In this document: piece after piece, positions 1 to 8,398 of the stretch
How the letters are laid out: every line of letters starts with the position of its first letter
How positions within the stretch are numbered: the first letter of the stretch is position 1
Assembly: GCF_015773195.1 (NCBI RefSeq)
Contig: NZ_JADWYK010000005.1
Location: 62,001 to 126,000 of the forward strand
Length of the DNA: 64,000 nt
Direction of reading: 5' to 3'
DNA from: Hymenobacter guriensis
Lineage (GTDB): Bacteria; Bacteroidota; Bacteroidia; Cytophagales; Hymenobacteraceae
Translations under genes and position numbers: made by a program
Notes under the pieces: model-generated
The model's database searches: none
The model's input: the letters and a program-made list of their open reading frames with translations, nothing else
What the model was told of the DNA's origin: nothing

Positions 1-899
1 GCTACCAGCACTTGAGCCGAGTTGTTGCGCAGCTTCATCAGGGCTTTGTCGCGCTCGGGCTGGGGCATTTTGCCGTGCAGCATTTCGGCCGCTACCCCGC
101 GCCCGTGCAGGAAGCGCGCCAGCTCGGCGCACCGCTCGCGGGTGTTGCAGAAAATGAGGGCGCGGCCGGTTTCGGGCTGGTTGAGCAGGTGAAGCAGGGC
201 GGCGGGCTTTTGCTCCAGCGTGCCCACGTGGCCCAGCAGCGTGAGGTTTTCGGGCAGCTCGTCCGTGTCTTCGCCGGCATTCACCACGCGGGGCCGCGTT
301 AGGTTCTTGCGAATCAGCTCCAGCACTTTGTCCGACATGGTGGCCGAGAACAGCAGGGTCTGGCGGCGGCGCGGCAGGCGCTTGATAATCTCCACCAGCT
401 CTTCCTGGAAGCCCAGCTCCAGCAGCTTGTCGGCCTCGTCCAGCACCAGCACTTTCAACTGGTTGGGAATGATGCTGCGCCGCTCGAAGTGGTCGAGCAG
501 GCGGCCGGGTGTGGCTACCACCACGTGCGGAGCCTGCTTGAGGGAGGCCGTTTCTTCGCGGAACGCGTGGCCCCCGTAGAACGCCGCCACCCGCAGGTTG
601 GGCAGGAATTTGCCGAGCTTCTTGAGAGCGTCGCGCACCTGCAGGGCTAGTTCGCGGGCCGGTACCAGCACAATCACCTGAACGGCATCCACCTGCACAT
701 CCAGCTGCTGCAGCACCGAAAGGCCGTAGGCGGCGGTTTTACCGGAGCCCGTAGGTGCCTGCCCTACCACGTCCTGCCCGGCCAGCGCCATCGGAATTAC
801 CTGTTCCTGCACGGGCGTGGGGGCAGCAAAAGTCAGCTCTTCGAGAGCCTGGAGCAAGGTCGGGGCAAGGCCGAGGTCGGCGAAGGTAAGGGTACTCAT
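1..899 (-). CDS. DEAD-box RNA helicase, 3' end cut by window edge
   Basis: ATP-dependent RNA helicase of the DEAD-box superfamily 2, acting in the cytoplasm on structured RNA or ribosome assembly. About 299 residues are visible, from ATG at 899 to the edge. The Q motif region (APTPVQ, about residues 26-31), Walker A APTGSGKT (about 48-55), PARELA, TPGR, DEAD (about 154-157) and SAT (about 185-187) appear in order, so the first RecA-like domain is complete. The second begins (IFCNT, then LHGKM) and is cut off. An exact Bacteroidetes -7 element, TACCTTTG, lies 20 bp upstream of the ATG. A second, longer DEAD-box gene is at 30549. Family assignment is certain; the exact subfamily (RhlE, DbpA or other) cannot be set without the C-terminus. 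Confidence 0.95.
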   Translation of the reverse strand, partial: MSTLTFADLGLAPTLLQALEELTFAAPTPVQEQVIPMALAGQDVVGQAPTGSGKTAAYGLSVLQQLDVQVDAVQVIVLVPARELALQVRDALKKLGKFLPNLRVAAFYGGHAFREETASLKQAPHVVVATPGRLLDHFERRSIIPNQLKVLVLDEADKLLELGFQEELVEIIKRLPRRRQTLLFSATMSDKVLELIRKNLTRPRVVNAGEDTDELPENLTLLGHVGTLEQKPAALLHLLNQPETGRALIFCNTRERCAELARFLHGRGVAAEMLHGKMPQPERDKALMKLRNNSAQVLV

Positions 900-919
900 C
901 AGTGCACGGGATTAGCCGG

Positions 920-927
920 CAAAGGTA
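920..927 (-). promoter_or_regulatory. -7 promoter element of the helicase gene
   Basis: TACCTTTG on the minus strand matches the Bacteroidetes -7 consensus TAnnTTTG exactly and ends 20 bp before the helicase ATG. A transcript would start near 915, giving a leader of about 16 nt. No clear -33 TTG is seen at the usual distance. Confidence 0.6.
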
Positions 928-1018
928 CGTATTGTTGAATGGCTGGATAGGGTTTTGGAATGGCTGCCTCCGCAGGCAACCCGAAAACAGCCCGGTAACC
1001 ACAAAATCATTCTGCCAT

Positions 1019-1954
1019 TTACTCCTCCACGTCTACCAGCCGGTAGCGCACCGCGGACTTCTTGGGGCGGATATCGATGCCGATGTAGTGGGCGTAGACT
1101 TTGGTGAAGCAGGCGCCAAAGTAGAAAATCATGGCCGAGTAGAACACGAACAGCAGCACCAGCACCAGGCTGGAAGCCGGCCCGTAAATCGGCCCCAGGT
1201 TGCGCTGCACCAGCAGATGCCCGAGAATATACTCGCCGATGTCAATGAACACAGCCGTGAGAACCGCCCCGCGCAGCACGGCCCGCCAGGGCACTTTCGC
1301 TAGGCTGAGGTTGCGAAACGTGGCCGCAAACCAGGCTGCCAGAATCAGCAGGGAAACCGTCTGATTGAGCACTTGCACCAGAAAGTAGCCAAAGGTGGCG
1401 TCGAAGTCCTTGATGTAATCGGCAAAGAGGGCCAGAATGGTATCGGAGGTGAAGGCCAGCACCGTGAGCAGGGCCGTAGCCAGCAGGGCGCCCAGGGACC
1501 GAACCCGCTCTTTCAGCACCTTGGAGAGCTGGCGGGTGGTGCGCCGGGGTCGGATATTCCAGAGCTGGTTGAGCGAGTTCTGAATGACCACAAACAGCGT
1601 GGTGGCAATAAAAAGCAGAAACCCAAACCCCAGCCACGACACCAGCCGGCTGCGCTCCACGTTGGTTACGTTATCCAGAATCTGCTGCACCAGCTCGGCC
1701 GCCGACGCCCCCAGCAGGTTGGCCAGCTTGGTAAGCAGCAGCCCGCGCACGATGGAAGCGGAATACAACGAACCCAGCAGCTGCACCAGGATGATGAGAA
1801 TGGGCGGCAGGGCAAACGAGGTGAAAAACGCCGTGGCCGCGCCCAGGCGTAGCGGGTCATTGGCACCCAGCTCCTGGGCCGCCTTGCGCAGCAGCAGAAA
1901 GAAATCCGTCCACAGTTTGGGCCGGGGCTGGCCGGGCTCTCGTACTTTTGTCAT
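1019..1954 (-). CDS. YihY/BrkB family inner-membrane protein
   Basis: Polytopic membrane protein of the YihY/virulence factor BrkB family; despite older names the biochemical role of the family is not settled. About 311 residues. Features: an N-terminal amphipathic stretch, a GAATAFFTSFALPPILIIL segment near residue 40 typical of the family, then about six hydrophobic segments (near residues 110-130, 155-175, 185-210, 225-245 and 265-285). The start is set at ATG 1954; an in-frame GTG at 1966 would add four residues. A near-consensus -7 element (TATCTTCG, 2002-2009, minus strand) lies upstream. The gene is divergent from the DUF2062 gene at 2032. Confidence 0.85.
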   Translation of the reverse strand: MTKVREPGQPRPKLWTDFFLLLRKAAQELGANDPLRLGAATAFFTSFALPPILIILVQLLGSLYSASIVRGLLLTKLANLLGASAAELVQQILDNVTNVERSRLVSWLGFGFLLFIATTLFVVIQNSLNQLWNIRPRRTTRQLSKVLKERVRSLGALLATALLTVLAFTSDTILALFADYIKDFDATFGYFLVQVLNQTVSLLILAAWFAATFRNLSLAKVPWRAVLRGAVLTAVFIDIGEYILGHLLVQRNLGPIYGPASSLVLVLLFVFYSAMIFYFGACFTKVYAHYIGIDIRPKKSAVRYRLVDVEE

Positions 1955-2031
1955 CAGTTGCCTCACCCACCCGGTGAGCGAAGGGCCGCAGGTGCGCCGT
2001 GCGAAGATACGCGCCGCCGGAGCACTTTTTC

Positions 2032-2568
2032 ATGTACTTTCAGCTCCTTTCTGTGTCGATACCGCCTGCGCCCGTGCCCGAATCTGCCCCGCCTGGCTGG
2101 CTGCGGCGCAAGCTGCTTATGCCGTTGCTGAACATCCTGAAACAGGGTCTCACACCCCGGCAGCTGGCCCTCACGGTGGCGCTGGGCATCAGCTTCGGGC
2201 TGGTGCCGCTGCTGGGCGTCACCACGCTCATGGCCACCGCCGTGGGCTTGCGGCTGCGGCTGAACGTGGCCGCTCTGCTGCTGGTAAGCCACCTGATGAG
2301 CCCCCTGCAGTTGCTGGCTCTGATTCCGCTGCTGCAGTGGGGTGCCCGGCTGCTGGGCGGAGCCGGCCAGAGCCTGAGCCTGGCCCGGCTACAGTATTAC
2401 TTCAACCACGACTGGGCCGGGGGGCTGAGCTTGCTGTGGCGGGCCGAGCTGGGCGCACTGCTGCTGTGGGCGGCCGCGTCGGTGCCGGTAGTGGCGGTGC
2501 TGTACGTGGCCCTGCAGCCGGTTTTTGCCCGCCTGCTGGCCCGGCAGGCCCAGGCACGCGTGGAGTAG
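2032..2568 (+). CDS. DUF2062 domain membrane protein
   Basis: Protein of 178 residues with the DUF2062 signature: a basic stretch (WLRRKLLMPLLNILKQGLTPRQLALTV, split here as residues about 20-46) followed by a glycine-rich membrane hairpin with ISFGLVPLLGVTT, then further hydrophobic segments, the last near the C-terminus. DUF2062 proteins are small inner-membrane proteins, often near glycosyltransferases or lipid genes; function unknown. ATG 2032 is preferred over the in-frame GTG at 1999 because the extra residues are unrelated to the domain and would run into the divergent BrkB promoter. A perfect 12-bp hairpin follows the stop. Confidence 0.8.
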   Translation: MYFQLLSVSIPPAPVPESAPPGWLRRKLLMPLLNILKQGLTPRQLALTVALGISFGLVPLLGVTTLMATAVGLRLRLNVAALLLVSHLMSPLQLLALIPLLQWGARLLGGAGQSLSLARLQYYFNHDWAGGLSLLWRAELGALLLWAAASVPVVAVLYVALQPVFARLLARQAQARVE

Positions 2569-2601
2569 CGCGCCCAGCAAACCAGACCCGCTAAAAACAC
2601 G

Positions 2602-2631
2602 CCGGCTTCCGTCAGGAAAGACGGAAGCCGG
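2602..2631. terminator. bidirectional terminator-like hairpin
   Basis: Perfect 12-bp stem CCGGCTTCCGTC / GACGGAAGCCGG with a 6-nt loop between the convergent DUF2062 and SseB-like genes. No long U tract on either side, so strength as an intrinsic terminator is uncertain. Confidence 0.6.
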
Positions 2632-2655
2632 GGCTAACCAACAATTCAGCGGGAA

Positions 2656-3621
2656 CTACGCCTTCTGATATACCGGCTCGGTCTGGCGGAAGTAGGCGGC
2701 CAGCGGATCATCGGCGGCCGTGCTGATAACCATCATATCTACCAGTTCGCCTTCCCGCAGGTGGGGCTGCACAAACGGGCCCATTTCCTGGAGGAAAGCG
2801 GGGTCTTCGCCCTCAATATCAAAGCCCAGCAGCAGGCGTGGCGGTTCGGGGCTGCCTTCCACCTGCAGCTGCGCCAGGTACACGGCTTTCACCAAAGGCT
2901 GGGCCTGGCTGAACTCGCGCACGGAATCGGCCAGGGCGGTGGGGTAGTCGGCGGGCTGACCGAGCTGCACCCGGGTTTCGGGCGCCGCTTCCTGGGACGT
3001 GTCTTCGATCAGGTTGCCCGAGAGCAGCTCTTCCAGCTCCTGGGCCGTGAGTAGCTTGCCTACGGGTGAGAACGGGTTGAGCACGCACTCGGCCCCGCGC
3101 ACCATGTTGAAGAAGTCGAAGCCGCGCATGCGCAGGTAGGGCATGCCCTCGGGTACGATACCGCCCTCAAACACCCGCTCCACGGAGCTGAAGATGGGTA
3201 GCTTGTTGTCGTTGAGCATCTGCAGCTGTATTTCCGAGCCGGGCTCAATGGTGATTTCGCCCGAGTCGCGGCCTTCAGCGGGCAGCGGCAGGATAATCAG
3301 CTCGTGGCTCAGCAGCTGCTGGTAAAAGATGGGACGAAATTCCGGCTCGTTGGCGGCGCGCATCAACGCTTCTTCCAGCGCATTGGTGGGCACAAATGCC
3401 GGCTGGGGCGGCATCGGGGGAATGGGCGGCACGGGCATCGGCGGCATCACCGGAACCGGCGTGGCCGTGGGCGAAGTGAACTGCTGGCGCGAATAGCGCG
3501 GCCCTTTGCGCTCCGTCGTGGGCGCCGGGGCATCGGGCGTAGTCGGTGCTGCGGGTTGGGCGGCCGGCGTGGGGGTAGGCGTACTGTCGTTTTTCTTTTT
3601 CAGGAAATCAAATAGTCCCAT
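2656..3621 (-). CDS. SseB-like protein
   Basis: Protein of 321 residues of the SseB family (enhanced serine sensitivity protein; N- and C-terminal SseB domains), cytoplasmic and of unclear function. It begins with MGLFDFLKKK, followed by a low-complexity Pro/Ala/Thr linker (residues about 11-80, with PPMP/PPIP repeats), then the SseB N-domain (about 85-200: an NALEEALMRAANEPEFRP start and an acidic motif near RGFDFFNMVRGAE) and the C-domain (about 215-320, with LLLGFDIEGED). An upstream in-frame extension to 3678 is rejected because MGLFDFLKKK is a typical N-terminus and the upstream residues are basic and unrelated. It sits 27 nt downstream of the plus-strand hairpin and is followed upstream by the LytTR regulator gene in the same direction. 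Confidence 0.75.
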   Translation of the reverse strand: MGLFDFLKKKNDSTPTPTPAAQPAAPTTPDAPAPTTERKGPRYSRQQFTSPTATPVPVMPPMPVPPIPPMPPQPAFVPTNALEEALMRAANEPEFRPIFYQQLLSHELIILPLPAEGRDSGEITIEPGSEIQLQMLNDNKLPIFSSVERVFEGGIVPEGMPYLRMRGFDFFNMVRGAECVLNPFSPVGKLLTAQELEELLSGNLIEDTSQEAAPETRVQLGQPADYPTALADSVREFSQAQPLVKAVYLAQLQVEGSPEPPRLLLGFDIEGEDPAFLQEMGPFVQPHLREGELVDMMVISTAADDPLAAYFRQTEPVYQKA

Positions 3622-3705
3622 TGCGGAGTCAGATTCGGGGTGAAGCTGCAAGCTAAGGAGGTTTTGGGGAAGATGCACCCCGCCACCGCCGCTAAAACCA
3701 CAGGC

Positions 3706-4443
3706 CTAGTGGGCCGTTTGCTGCCAGCGCCGCAGAAAATCCTGGCGGAAGGCGGCGCCCAGGGGCAGCACCTGCCCGGCCACCGTCAGCTGCTGGCTTT
3801 CCAGCCGCTCTACCCGGCGCAGGGGCACCACGTAGGACTTATGCACCCGCACAAACTCCGCTTCCGGCAGCTCCGTGAGCAGGCGGCGCAGTGTATCCGT
3901 CACTACTAAGCGGCCGCCCGCCGTGTGCACCTTCACGTAGTTGCCGTAGGCTTCCAGCAGATGAATATCGGCCAGGGGTACCCGGTGGGTGGTAGCCCCA
4001 TCGCGCAGGAGCAGGGCGGCCGAAGCCTCGGGTGCCGTGGCCGGGCCAGGTGCCGGAGTTGAATTAGCAGCAGCTGCCGGCGTGGTAGGGCGCAGGCGGC
4101 CCACGGCTTTCAGAAACCTGGGGAAAGGCACGGGCTTTACCAGATAATCAATCACGCCGTGTTCGTAGCTTTCCAGGGCAAACTCGCTGTGGGCCGTGGT
4201 TAGAATAACGGGCGGGCGCTGGGGCAGGGCCTGCAGCAGCTCCAGTCCGCTCATTTCGGGCATCTGAATATCCAGCAGCACGGCATCTACGGGGTGCTGG
4301 TGCAGAAACGCCAGGGCCTCGGCGGCGGTGTAGCAGTGGCCGGCCACGGTGAGGTGGGCCACCCGTCCAATGTACGTGCGCAGCACCTCATGCGCCAAGG
4401 GCTCATCGTCTACAATCAGCACGCGCAGGGGAGCGGGGTTCAT
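3706..4443 (-). CDS. LytTR-family response regulator
   Basis: Cytoplasmic response regulator of 245 residues. The receiver domain (residues 1-120) has the acidic pair DD at 12-13, the phosphoacceptor Asp58 in VLLDIQMP, Thr in ILTTAHS, and Lys in YLVKPV. The C-terminal LytTR DNA-binding domain (about 148-245) has the family pattern DIHLLEAYGNYVKVHT and FVRVHKSYVVPL. Its start overlaps the end of the upstream histidine kinase gene by 4 bp (ATGA), so the two are co-transcribed and almost surely form one two-component system. The target genes cannot be read from the window; many LytTR systems control nearby or cell-surface genes. Confidence 0.95.
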   Translation of the reverse strand: MNPAPLRVLIVDDEPLAHEVLRTYIGRVAHLTVAGHCYTAAEALAFLHQHPVDAVLLDIQMPEMSGLELLQALPQRPPVILTTAHSEFALESYEHGVIDYLVKPVPFPRFLKAVGRLRPTTPAAAANSTPAPGPATAPEASAALLLRDGATTHRVPLADIHLLEAYGNYVKVHTAGGRLVVTDTLRRLLTELPEAEFVRVHKSYVVPLRRVERLESQQLTVAGQVLPLGAAFRQDFLRRWQQTAH

Positions 4444-5468
4444 AGGGTCAGGTGCAAGTCGGTGCAGAATTCGGTGGCCGAGGCTTCGGCGCGCAAGGTA
4501 TGCCGGCCGGGGTATAAAAGGGCCAGGCGCTGGCGGGTGTTGACCAGGCCGGTGCCCGCTCCACCGCCGGTATCGGTGGCCGGGGGCAGGGCGTTGCGCA
4601 AGCTCAGGTGCAGCTGTCCGGCTTCCAGCGTCAGCTTTATCGTCACAAAAGAGCCCTGTGCGCGGCGCGTGCCGTAGGTGAAGGCATTTTCGATTAGGGC
4701 CAGAAACAGCAGGGGCGGCACCGCGAAGCCCGCGGCCTGCTCGGGTGCGGGTAGCTCTACCACCAGCGGGCAGCGGGCTCCCAGGCGCAGGGCCTGCAGG
4801 GCGGTATAGCTGCGCAGGTAGTCCAGCTCTTCCTGCAAGGGTACGCGGGGGCGCTGGGTGCTGTCGAGCTGGTAGCGCATGAGTCCGGAAAGCGCCAGGA
4901 GCATGTCGGGCGTCTGGGAGCTTTGGGTGAGGCTGAGGGCGTAGAGGCTGTTGAGGGTATTAAACAGGAAGTGGGGGTTCACCTGGGCTTCGAGCAGGCG
5001 CAGCTGCTGGTCGCGCTCCAGCAGCTGGGTGCGCAGGCGGGTGCGGCGCTGGGTGATGGAGCGCCACACCATGAGCACGCCCATGGCCAGCAGCTGCACA
5101 AACAGTACGTTGAAGCTGCTGTGTCCCCACGAATCCTGGGCATAGAAGCCGGCAAACACCAGCTTGAGTACCCCGCCCAGCAGCAGCGACCAGGCCAGCA
5201 GCGCGGCTAGGTACAAAAAGTACCGGCCCTGGTCGAGCAGGCGCGGCACCAGCACCAGGTGGTTCAGGTACACTGCCCCCACAGTAGGCAGCAGCAGGTA
5301 CACCAGAAACTCGCGAAAGACGTGCCAGGGAAAGTCCCCGGTCAGGAAGCGGCGGTCGGCCACCACCGACAGGGCAAGCATGGACGACCACACCAGCGCG
5401 TCTCGGAGCGTAAGCCGAAGCCAGGCGGGCAGCCCCTTGCGGGAAGCCGGAAGAACAGAAGTAGCCAT
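4440..5468 (-). CDS. LytS/YehU-type sensor histidine kinase
   Basis: Membrane histidine kinase of 342 residues, partner of the LytTR regulator at 3706. The N-terminal third contains four predicted transmembrane segments (about residues 24-37, 53-72, 83-103 and 120-135) with no large periplasmic sensor domain. The His_kinase (PF06580) block is at about 150-230, with phosphoacceptor His166 in AQVNPHFLFNTLNSL. The HATPase_c domain follows, with N-box ALIENAFTYG and G-box GTGLVNTRQRL. A -7-like element TACTTTCG lies about 38 bp upstream of the ATG. The minimal sensor suggests sensing of a membrane or intramembrane signal; the ligand is unknown. Confidence 0.93.
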   Translation of the reverse strand: MATSVLPASRKGLPAWLRLTLRDALVWSSMLALSVVADRRFLTGDFPWHVFREFLVYLLLPTVGAVYLNHLVLVPRLLDQGRYFLYLAALLAWSLLLGGVLKLVFAGFYAQDSWGHSSFNVLFVQLLAMGVLMVWRSITQRRTRLRTQLLERDQQLRLLEAQVNPHFLFNTLNSLYALSLTQSSQTPDMLLALSGLMRYQLDSTQRPRVPLQEELDYLRSYTALQALRLGARCPLVVELPAPEQAAGFAVPPLLFLALIENAFTYGTRRAQGSFVTIKLTLEAGQLHLSLRNALPPATDTGGGAGTGLVNTRQRLALLYPGRHTLRAEASATEFCTDLHLTL

Positions 5469-5506
5469 ATAGTAGCCGGCGCCTTACCAACCAGCAAGGC
5501 TCAGGA

Positions 5507-5514
5507 CGAAAGTA
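5507..5514 (-). promoter_or_regulatory. -7-like element of the two-component operon
   Basis: TACTTTCG on the minus strand differs from TAnnTTTG at one base and would start a transcript about 33 nt upstream of the histidine kinase ATG at 5468. Confidence 0.4.
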
Positions 5515-5712
5515 GAGGATAGGGCGGCGGCCGCCAACCCCGCGTGACCAACGTGGGTTATCCGGGCAGGTAAGGTGTTCATCCTTTTTTCCGGTGGGTT
5601 GGTCCGGCCGTTTTTTATTCCTGCCATAGGTCCGGCAGTTTTGGGCATCGAAACGGCGTTGTGCAGCGTGGGTTTTGAGAAAAGCCTTTCCTTTTGTTCG
5701 CCAATCTGATCT

Positions 5713-7122
5713 ATGAAAACATCTTCCCTCCTTACTCTTGCCCTCGGCGGTCTGCTAACCACTACGGCTGCTGTTGCTCAAACCGCTAATGGTCCCGCCG
5801 GCACCTGGCAGGGGAGCTTGAAGCTACCTTCCGGGGACCTGCAAACGGTGTTCACCCTGGCCGGCACCACGGCCGCGCTCAGCGGAACCTTGTCGGTACC
5901 CCAGCAGGGGCTGAAAGACATGCCCCTCACCCGGGCTGTGCTGCGCGCCGATAGTTTGTACCTGACGCTCACGCCCCTGGAAGCCCGGTTTATCGGTCGG
6001 TTCTCGCCCGATCAGCAGCAGGTTTCAGGCTTGTGGCAGCAGGGCGGCGCCGAAATGCCCCTCACGCTAACGCACGGTGCGGCCCCCGCTAAGGCGGCCC
6101 TGCGCCGCCCCCAAACGCCTAAAGGTCCGCTTCCTTACCAAAGCCAGGACGTAAGCTTCTCCAACCCGAAAGCTAAGCTGAGCCTGGCTGGCACGCTCAC
6201 TCTGCCGAAAGGCAAGGGCCCCTTTCCGGCGGTGGTGCTGGTGAGCGGCTCCGGACCCCAGGACCGCAACGAATCCATTCTCGGCCACCAGCCCTTCCTC
6301 GTGCTGGCCGACTACCTCACCCGCCAAGGCTTTGCCGTGCTGCGCTACGACGACCGGGGCACGGCTCAGTCCGGGGGCACGTTTGCCGACGCCACCACCG
6401 CCGACTTCACAACCGATGCGCAGGCGGCCTTAGCTTACCTGCGCACCCGCCCCGACATCAGGCCCGCCCAAGTAGCGCTGATCGGCCACAGTGAAGGCGG
6501 GCTGATAGCCTGGCAAGCGGCCTCCCAGCCCGGCGGGCCCAACCTGGTGGTGACGCTGGCCGGCCCCGGCCTTGCCGGCGACGCCGTGCTGCTGCGCCAG
6601 CAACAAGACATTGGCCGGGCGCAAGGCATGGACACGGCCTCACTGGGTGAGATGCGACGCGTCAACGGGGCGCTGTTCGCCGAGCTGCGCCGCCAGCCGG
6701 TCAGCACCAGCACCGAGGCGCTGACCAAGCTGCTGGTTGCTCGCGTGCAACAGCTGCAACCACAGGTAAGCTCAGAGGAAGCCCAGCAGGGAGTAGCCCA
6801 ACTCACCGGCCCATGGATGCGCTATTTTCTCACAACGGACGTGGCCACTTATCTGCAGAAAGTAAAAGTGCCCGTGCTGGCGCTCAACGGCGCCAAAGAT
6901 ACCCAGGTGGCCGCCGCAGAAAATCTGCAAGCCATTGAGCAGGGCCTGAAATCTGCCGGTAACCGCGACGTCACGGTGCGGTCATTGCCCGGCCTCAACC
7001 ACCTCTTTCAAACTGCCGACACTGGAGCTCCCCAGGAGTACGTGGGCCTAGAAGAAACCTTCGCCCCGGCGGCTCTGGAGGCTATAGGAACCTGGCTAAA
7101 GACGCACACGAGCGGCAAGTAG
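5713..7122 (+). CDS. secreted alpha/beta hydrolase (serine esterase/peptidase-like)
   Basis: Exported serine hydrolase of 469 residues. A Sec signal peptide occupies residues 1-22 (basic MKTSS, hydrophobic core, cleavage near AVAQ). Residues about 25-125 form a small beta-rich N-terminal domain, common in Bacteroidota hydrolases of this type, and the alpha/beta hydrolase fold starts near residue 155. Visible motifs are the oxyanion-hole region VSGSGPQDRNES (about 177-188), RYDDRGTAQSGG, nucleophile Ser260 in GHSEGG, acid Asp in NGAKDTQV, and His in PGLNHLFQ. The probable site is periplasm or outside. The substrate is unknown; related proteins are annotated as esterases or peptidase S9-like. 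It is divergent from the two-component operon. Confidence 0.88.
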   Translation: MKTSSLLTLALGGLLTTTAAVAQTANGPAGTWQGSLKLPSGDLQTVFTLAGTTAALSGTLSVPQQGLKDMPLTRAVLRADSLYLTLTPLEARFIGRFSPDQQQVSGLWQQGGAEMPLTLTHGAAPAKAALRRPQTPKGPLPYQSQDVSFSNPKAKLSLAGTLTLPKGKGPFPAVVLVSGSGPQDRNESILGHQPFLVLADYLTRQGFAVLRYDDRGTAQSGGTFADATTADFTTDAQAALAYLRTRPDIRPAQVALIGHSEGGLIAWQAASQPGGPNLVVTLAGPGLAGDAVLLRQQQDIGRAQGMDTASLGEMRRVNGALFAELRRQPVSTSTEALTKLLVARVQQLQPQVSSEEAQQGVAQLTGPWMRYFLTTDVATYLQKVKVPVLALNGAKDTQVAAAENLQAIEQGLKSAGNRDVTVRSLPGLNHLFQTADTGAPQEYVGLEETFAPAALEAIGTWLKTHTSGK

Positions 7123-7150
7123 CTAAGGCAATAAGTGTGTATTAATAGTT

Positions 7151-7251
7151 GTCCTGCTTAATCTGGCGTCCGCGGAGTCGAAATATCTTTCCTGCTACTC
7201 AACGAATCGGTAGAGATGCTTCGACTCCGCGGACGCCAGATTAAGCAGGAC
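7151..7251. repeat. 32-bp perfect inverted repeat (palindromic intergenic element)
   Basis: 7151-7182 and 7220-7251 are exact reverse complements (32 of 32) separated by 37 nt. Its position between the convergent hydrolase and cytochrome c genes fits a bidirectional terminator or REP-like element. The inner ends carry TTCGACTCCGCGGAC, like the TTCGACTCCGC core of dispersed repeats in related genomes (memory-based, not searched). Confidence 0.8.
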
Positions 7252-7280
7252 AGGAATTCTTGTTTTTCTAAGGCAAAAGC

Positions 7281-7703
7281 TTATTGCCCGTCGGAGCCGT
7301 TGCAGGGTGCCAGCAGCTCCGAAACTTCCCGGATAGTGTAGGGCTCGTTGTGGTTGCCCCAGTTCTGCTGCACAAAGTTCAGCAGGTTCGCAATCTGCGA
7401 GTCGGTGAGGTCGGGGTGGCCGGGCATCACCTGGTTGTACTCCACCCCATTGACGACCACCGGTCCGCGCTGGCCCTTGCGCACCAGACAGGGCAGGGTG
7501 GCGCGGTGGCGCGTTACATAGTCGGAGGCGGCGACAGGCGGAATCAGGCGGCGCAGGCCTTCACCCTGCTCGCCGTGGCAGCTGGCGCAGTGCGACTGGT
7601 AGAGCCTGGCGCCTTCGTTCTGGCGGTTGGAAAAGCAGCCGCCCACGCTCAGAGCCACCGCCAGGACCGCGGCCGCCTGCAGGCTGGTGCGCAGCCAGCG
7701 CAT
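7281..7703 (-). CDS. c-type cytochrome lipoprotein
   Basis: Membrane-anchored class I cytochrome c of 140 residues. Residues 1-22 are a lipoprotein signal peptide ending in VGGC (lipidated Cys23). The heme-binding motif CASCH is at 39-43, and Met93 in NQVMPGH is the likely sixth ligand. It is the last gene of an operon with the SCO1-like gene (TGATG overlap) and a small lipoprotein. SCO proteins deliver copper to cytochrome oxidase, so this cytochrome probably carries electrons to, or works beside, a terminal oxidase encoded elsewhere. No oxidase subunit lies in the window. Confidence 0.93.
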   Translation of the reverse strand: MRWLRTSLQAAAVLAVALSVGGCFSNRQNEGARLYQSHCASCHGEQGEGLRRLIPPVAASDYVTRHRATLPCLVRKGQRGPVVVNGVEYNQVMPGHPDLTDSQIANLLNFVQQNWGNHNEPYTIREVSELLAPCNGSDGQ

Positions 7704-8398
7704 CAGTTAGCTGCGGTGGCCGCGGTTTGCTCTTCCTCTTTCAGCAGCACGGGCAGCTCCCGGATGAGACGGTCTACCTCGGCTTTTACCATTCCATCAT
7801 AGAGGCCGCGCACGTGGCCTTTGCTGTCGACCAACGCAAAGGTGCCATTGTGGGCTACGCCGCCCGGCGCTTCCTTATCAGGCTGCGCTGCCGTGAAGTA
7901 GGCGTGAGCCAGCCCAAAAACGGTGTCGCGCGCGGCCGTGGCGAAGTGCCACTGGCTGGCGTCCTTCACGCCCAGCCGCTCGGCGTAGTCGCGCAGAACG
8001 AGGATGGAGTCGTGGTCCGGGTCGATGGTGTGGGAGAGGAAGGCCACGCGCGGATTGCCTTTGTAACGCTCGTACACCCGCAGCAGCTCGCTCTGCATTT
8101 TGGGGCAGATGCTGGGGCAGGTAGCAAAGAAAAAGTCCGTCACGTACACCTTGCCGGCAAACGTAGCTTTGGTAACAGGCTGACCCTGTTGGTTGGTCAG
8201 GCGAAACGTGGGCACCACGGCAAACACCGTATCGGCCGGGCCACCGTCGGCGCGGGGCTTTACTTCCCGCTCTCCGATGTAGGGCAGGGTAGCCGCTTTA
8301 TCGGTAGCAGAATCAAGCGAGCAGGAAGCCAGCAGCAAGCCGGCCGACCAAGCCAGTGCGCTACTGCGCAAAGCCTGGCGAATGAAAAAGCGTGTCAT
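7703..8398 (-). CDS. SCO1/SenC/PrrC copper chaperone
   Basis: Lipoprotein of 231 residues with a thioredoxin-like fold, expected to help assemble the CuA site of cytochrome c oxidase in the periplasm. The signal peptide ends at LLASC (Cys26). The copper-binding motif CPSIC gives Cys94 and Cys98, and the conserved distal His is His183 in GVAHNGTFALVD. It overlaps the upstream lipoprotein gene by 4 bp (ATGA) and the downstream cytochrome c by 1 bp (TGATG), a tight three-gene operon. All three metal ligands are present, so it should be functional. Confidence 0.95.
   Translation of the reverse strand: MTRFFIRQALRSSALAWSAGLLLASCSLDSATDKAATLPYIGEREVKPRADGGPADTVFAVVPTFRLTNQQGQPVTKATFAGKVYVTDFFFATCPSICPKMQSELLRVYERYKGNPRVAFLSHTIDPDHDSILVLRDYAERLGVKDASQWHFATAARDTVFGLAHAYFTAAQPDKEAPGGVAHNGTFALVDSKGHVRGLYDGMVKAEVDRLIRELPVLLKEEEQTAATAAN

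Noticed and set aside
1939..1948. plus-strand TACTTTTG near 1942 as a promoter for the DUF2062 gene
   Set aside because: It lies inside the BrkB coding region about 85 bp before the DUF2062 ATG; possible, but no -33 element or other support.
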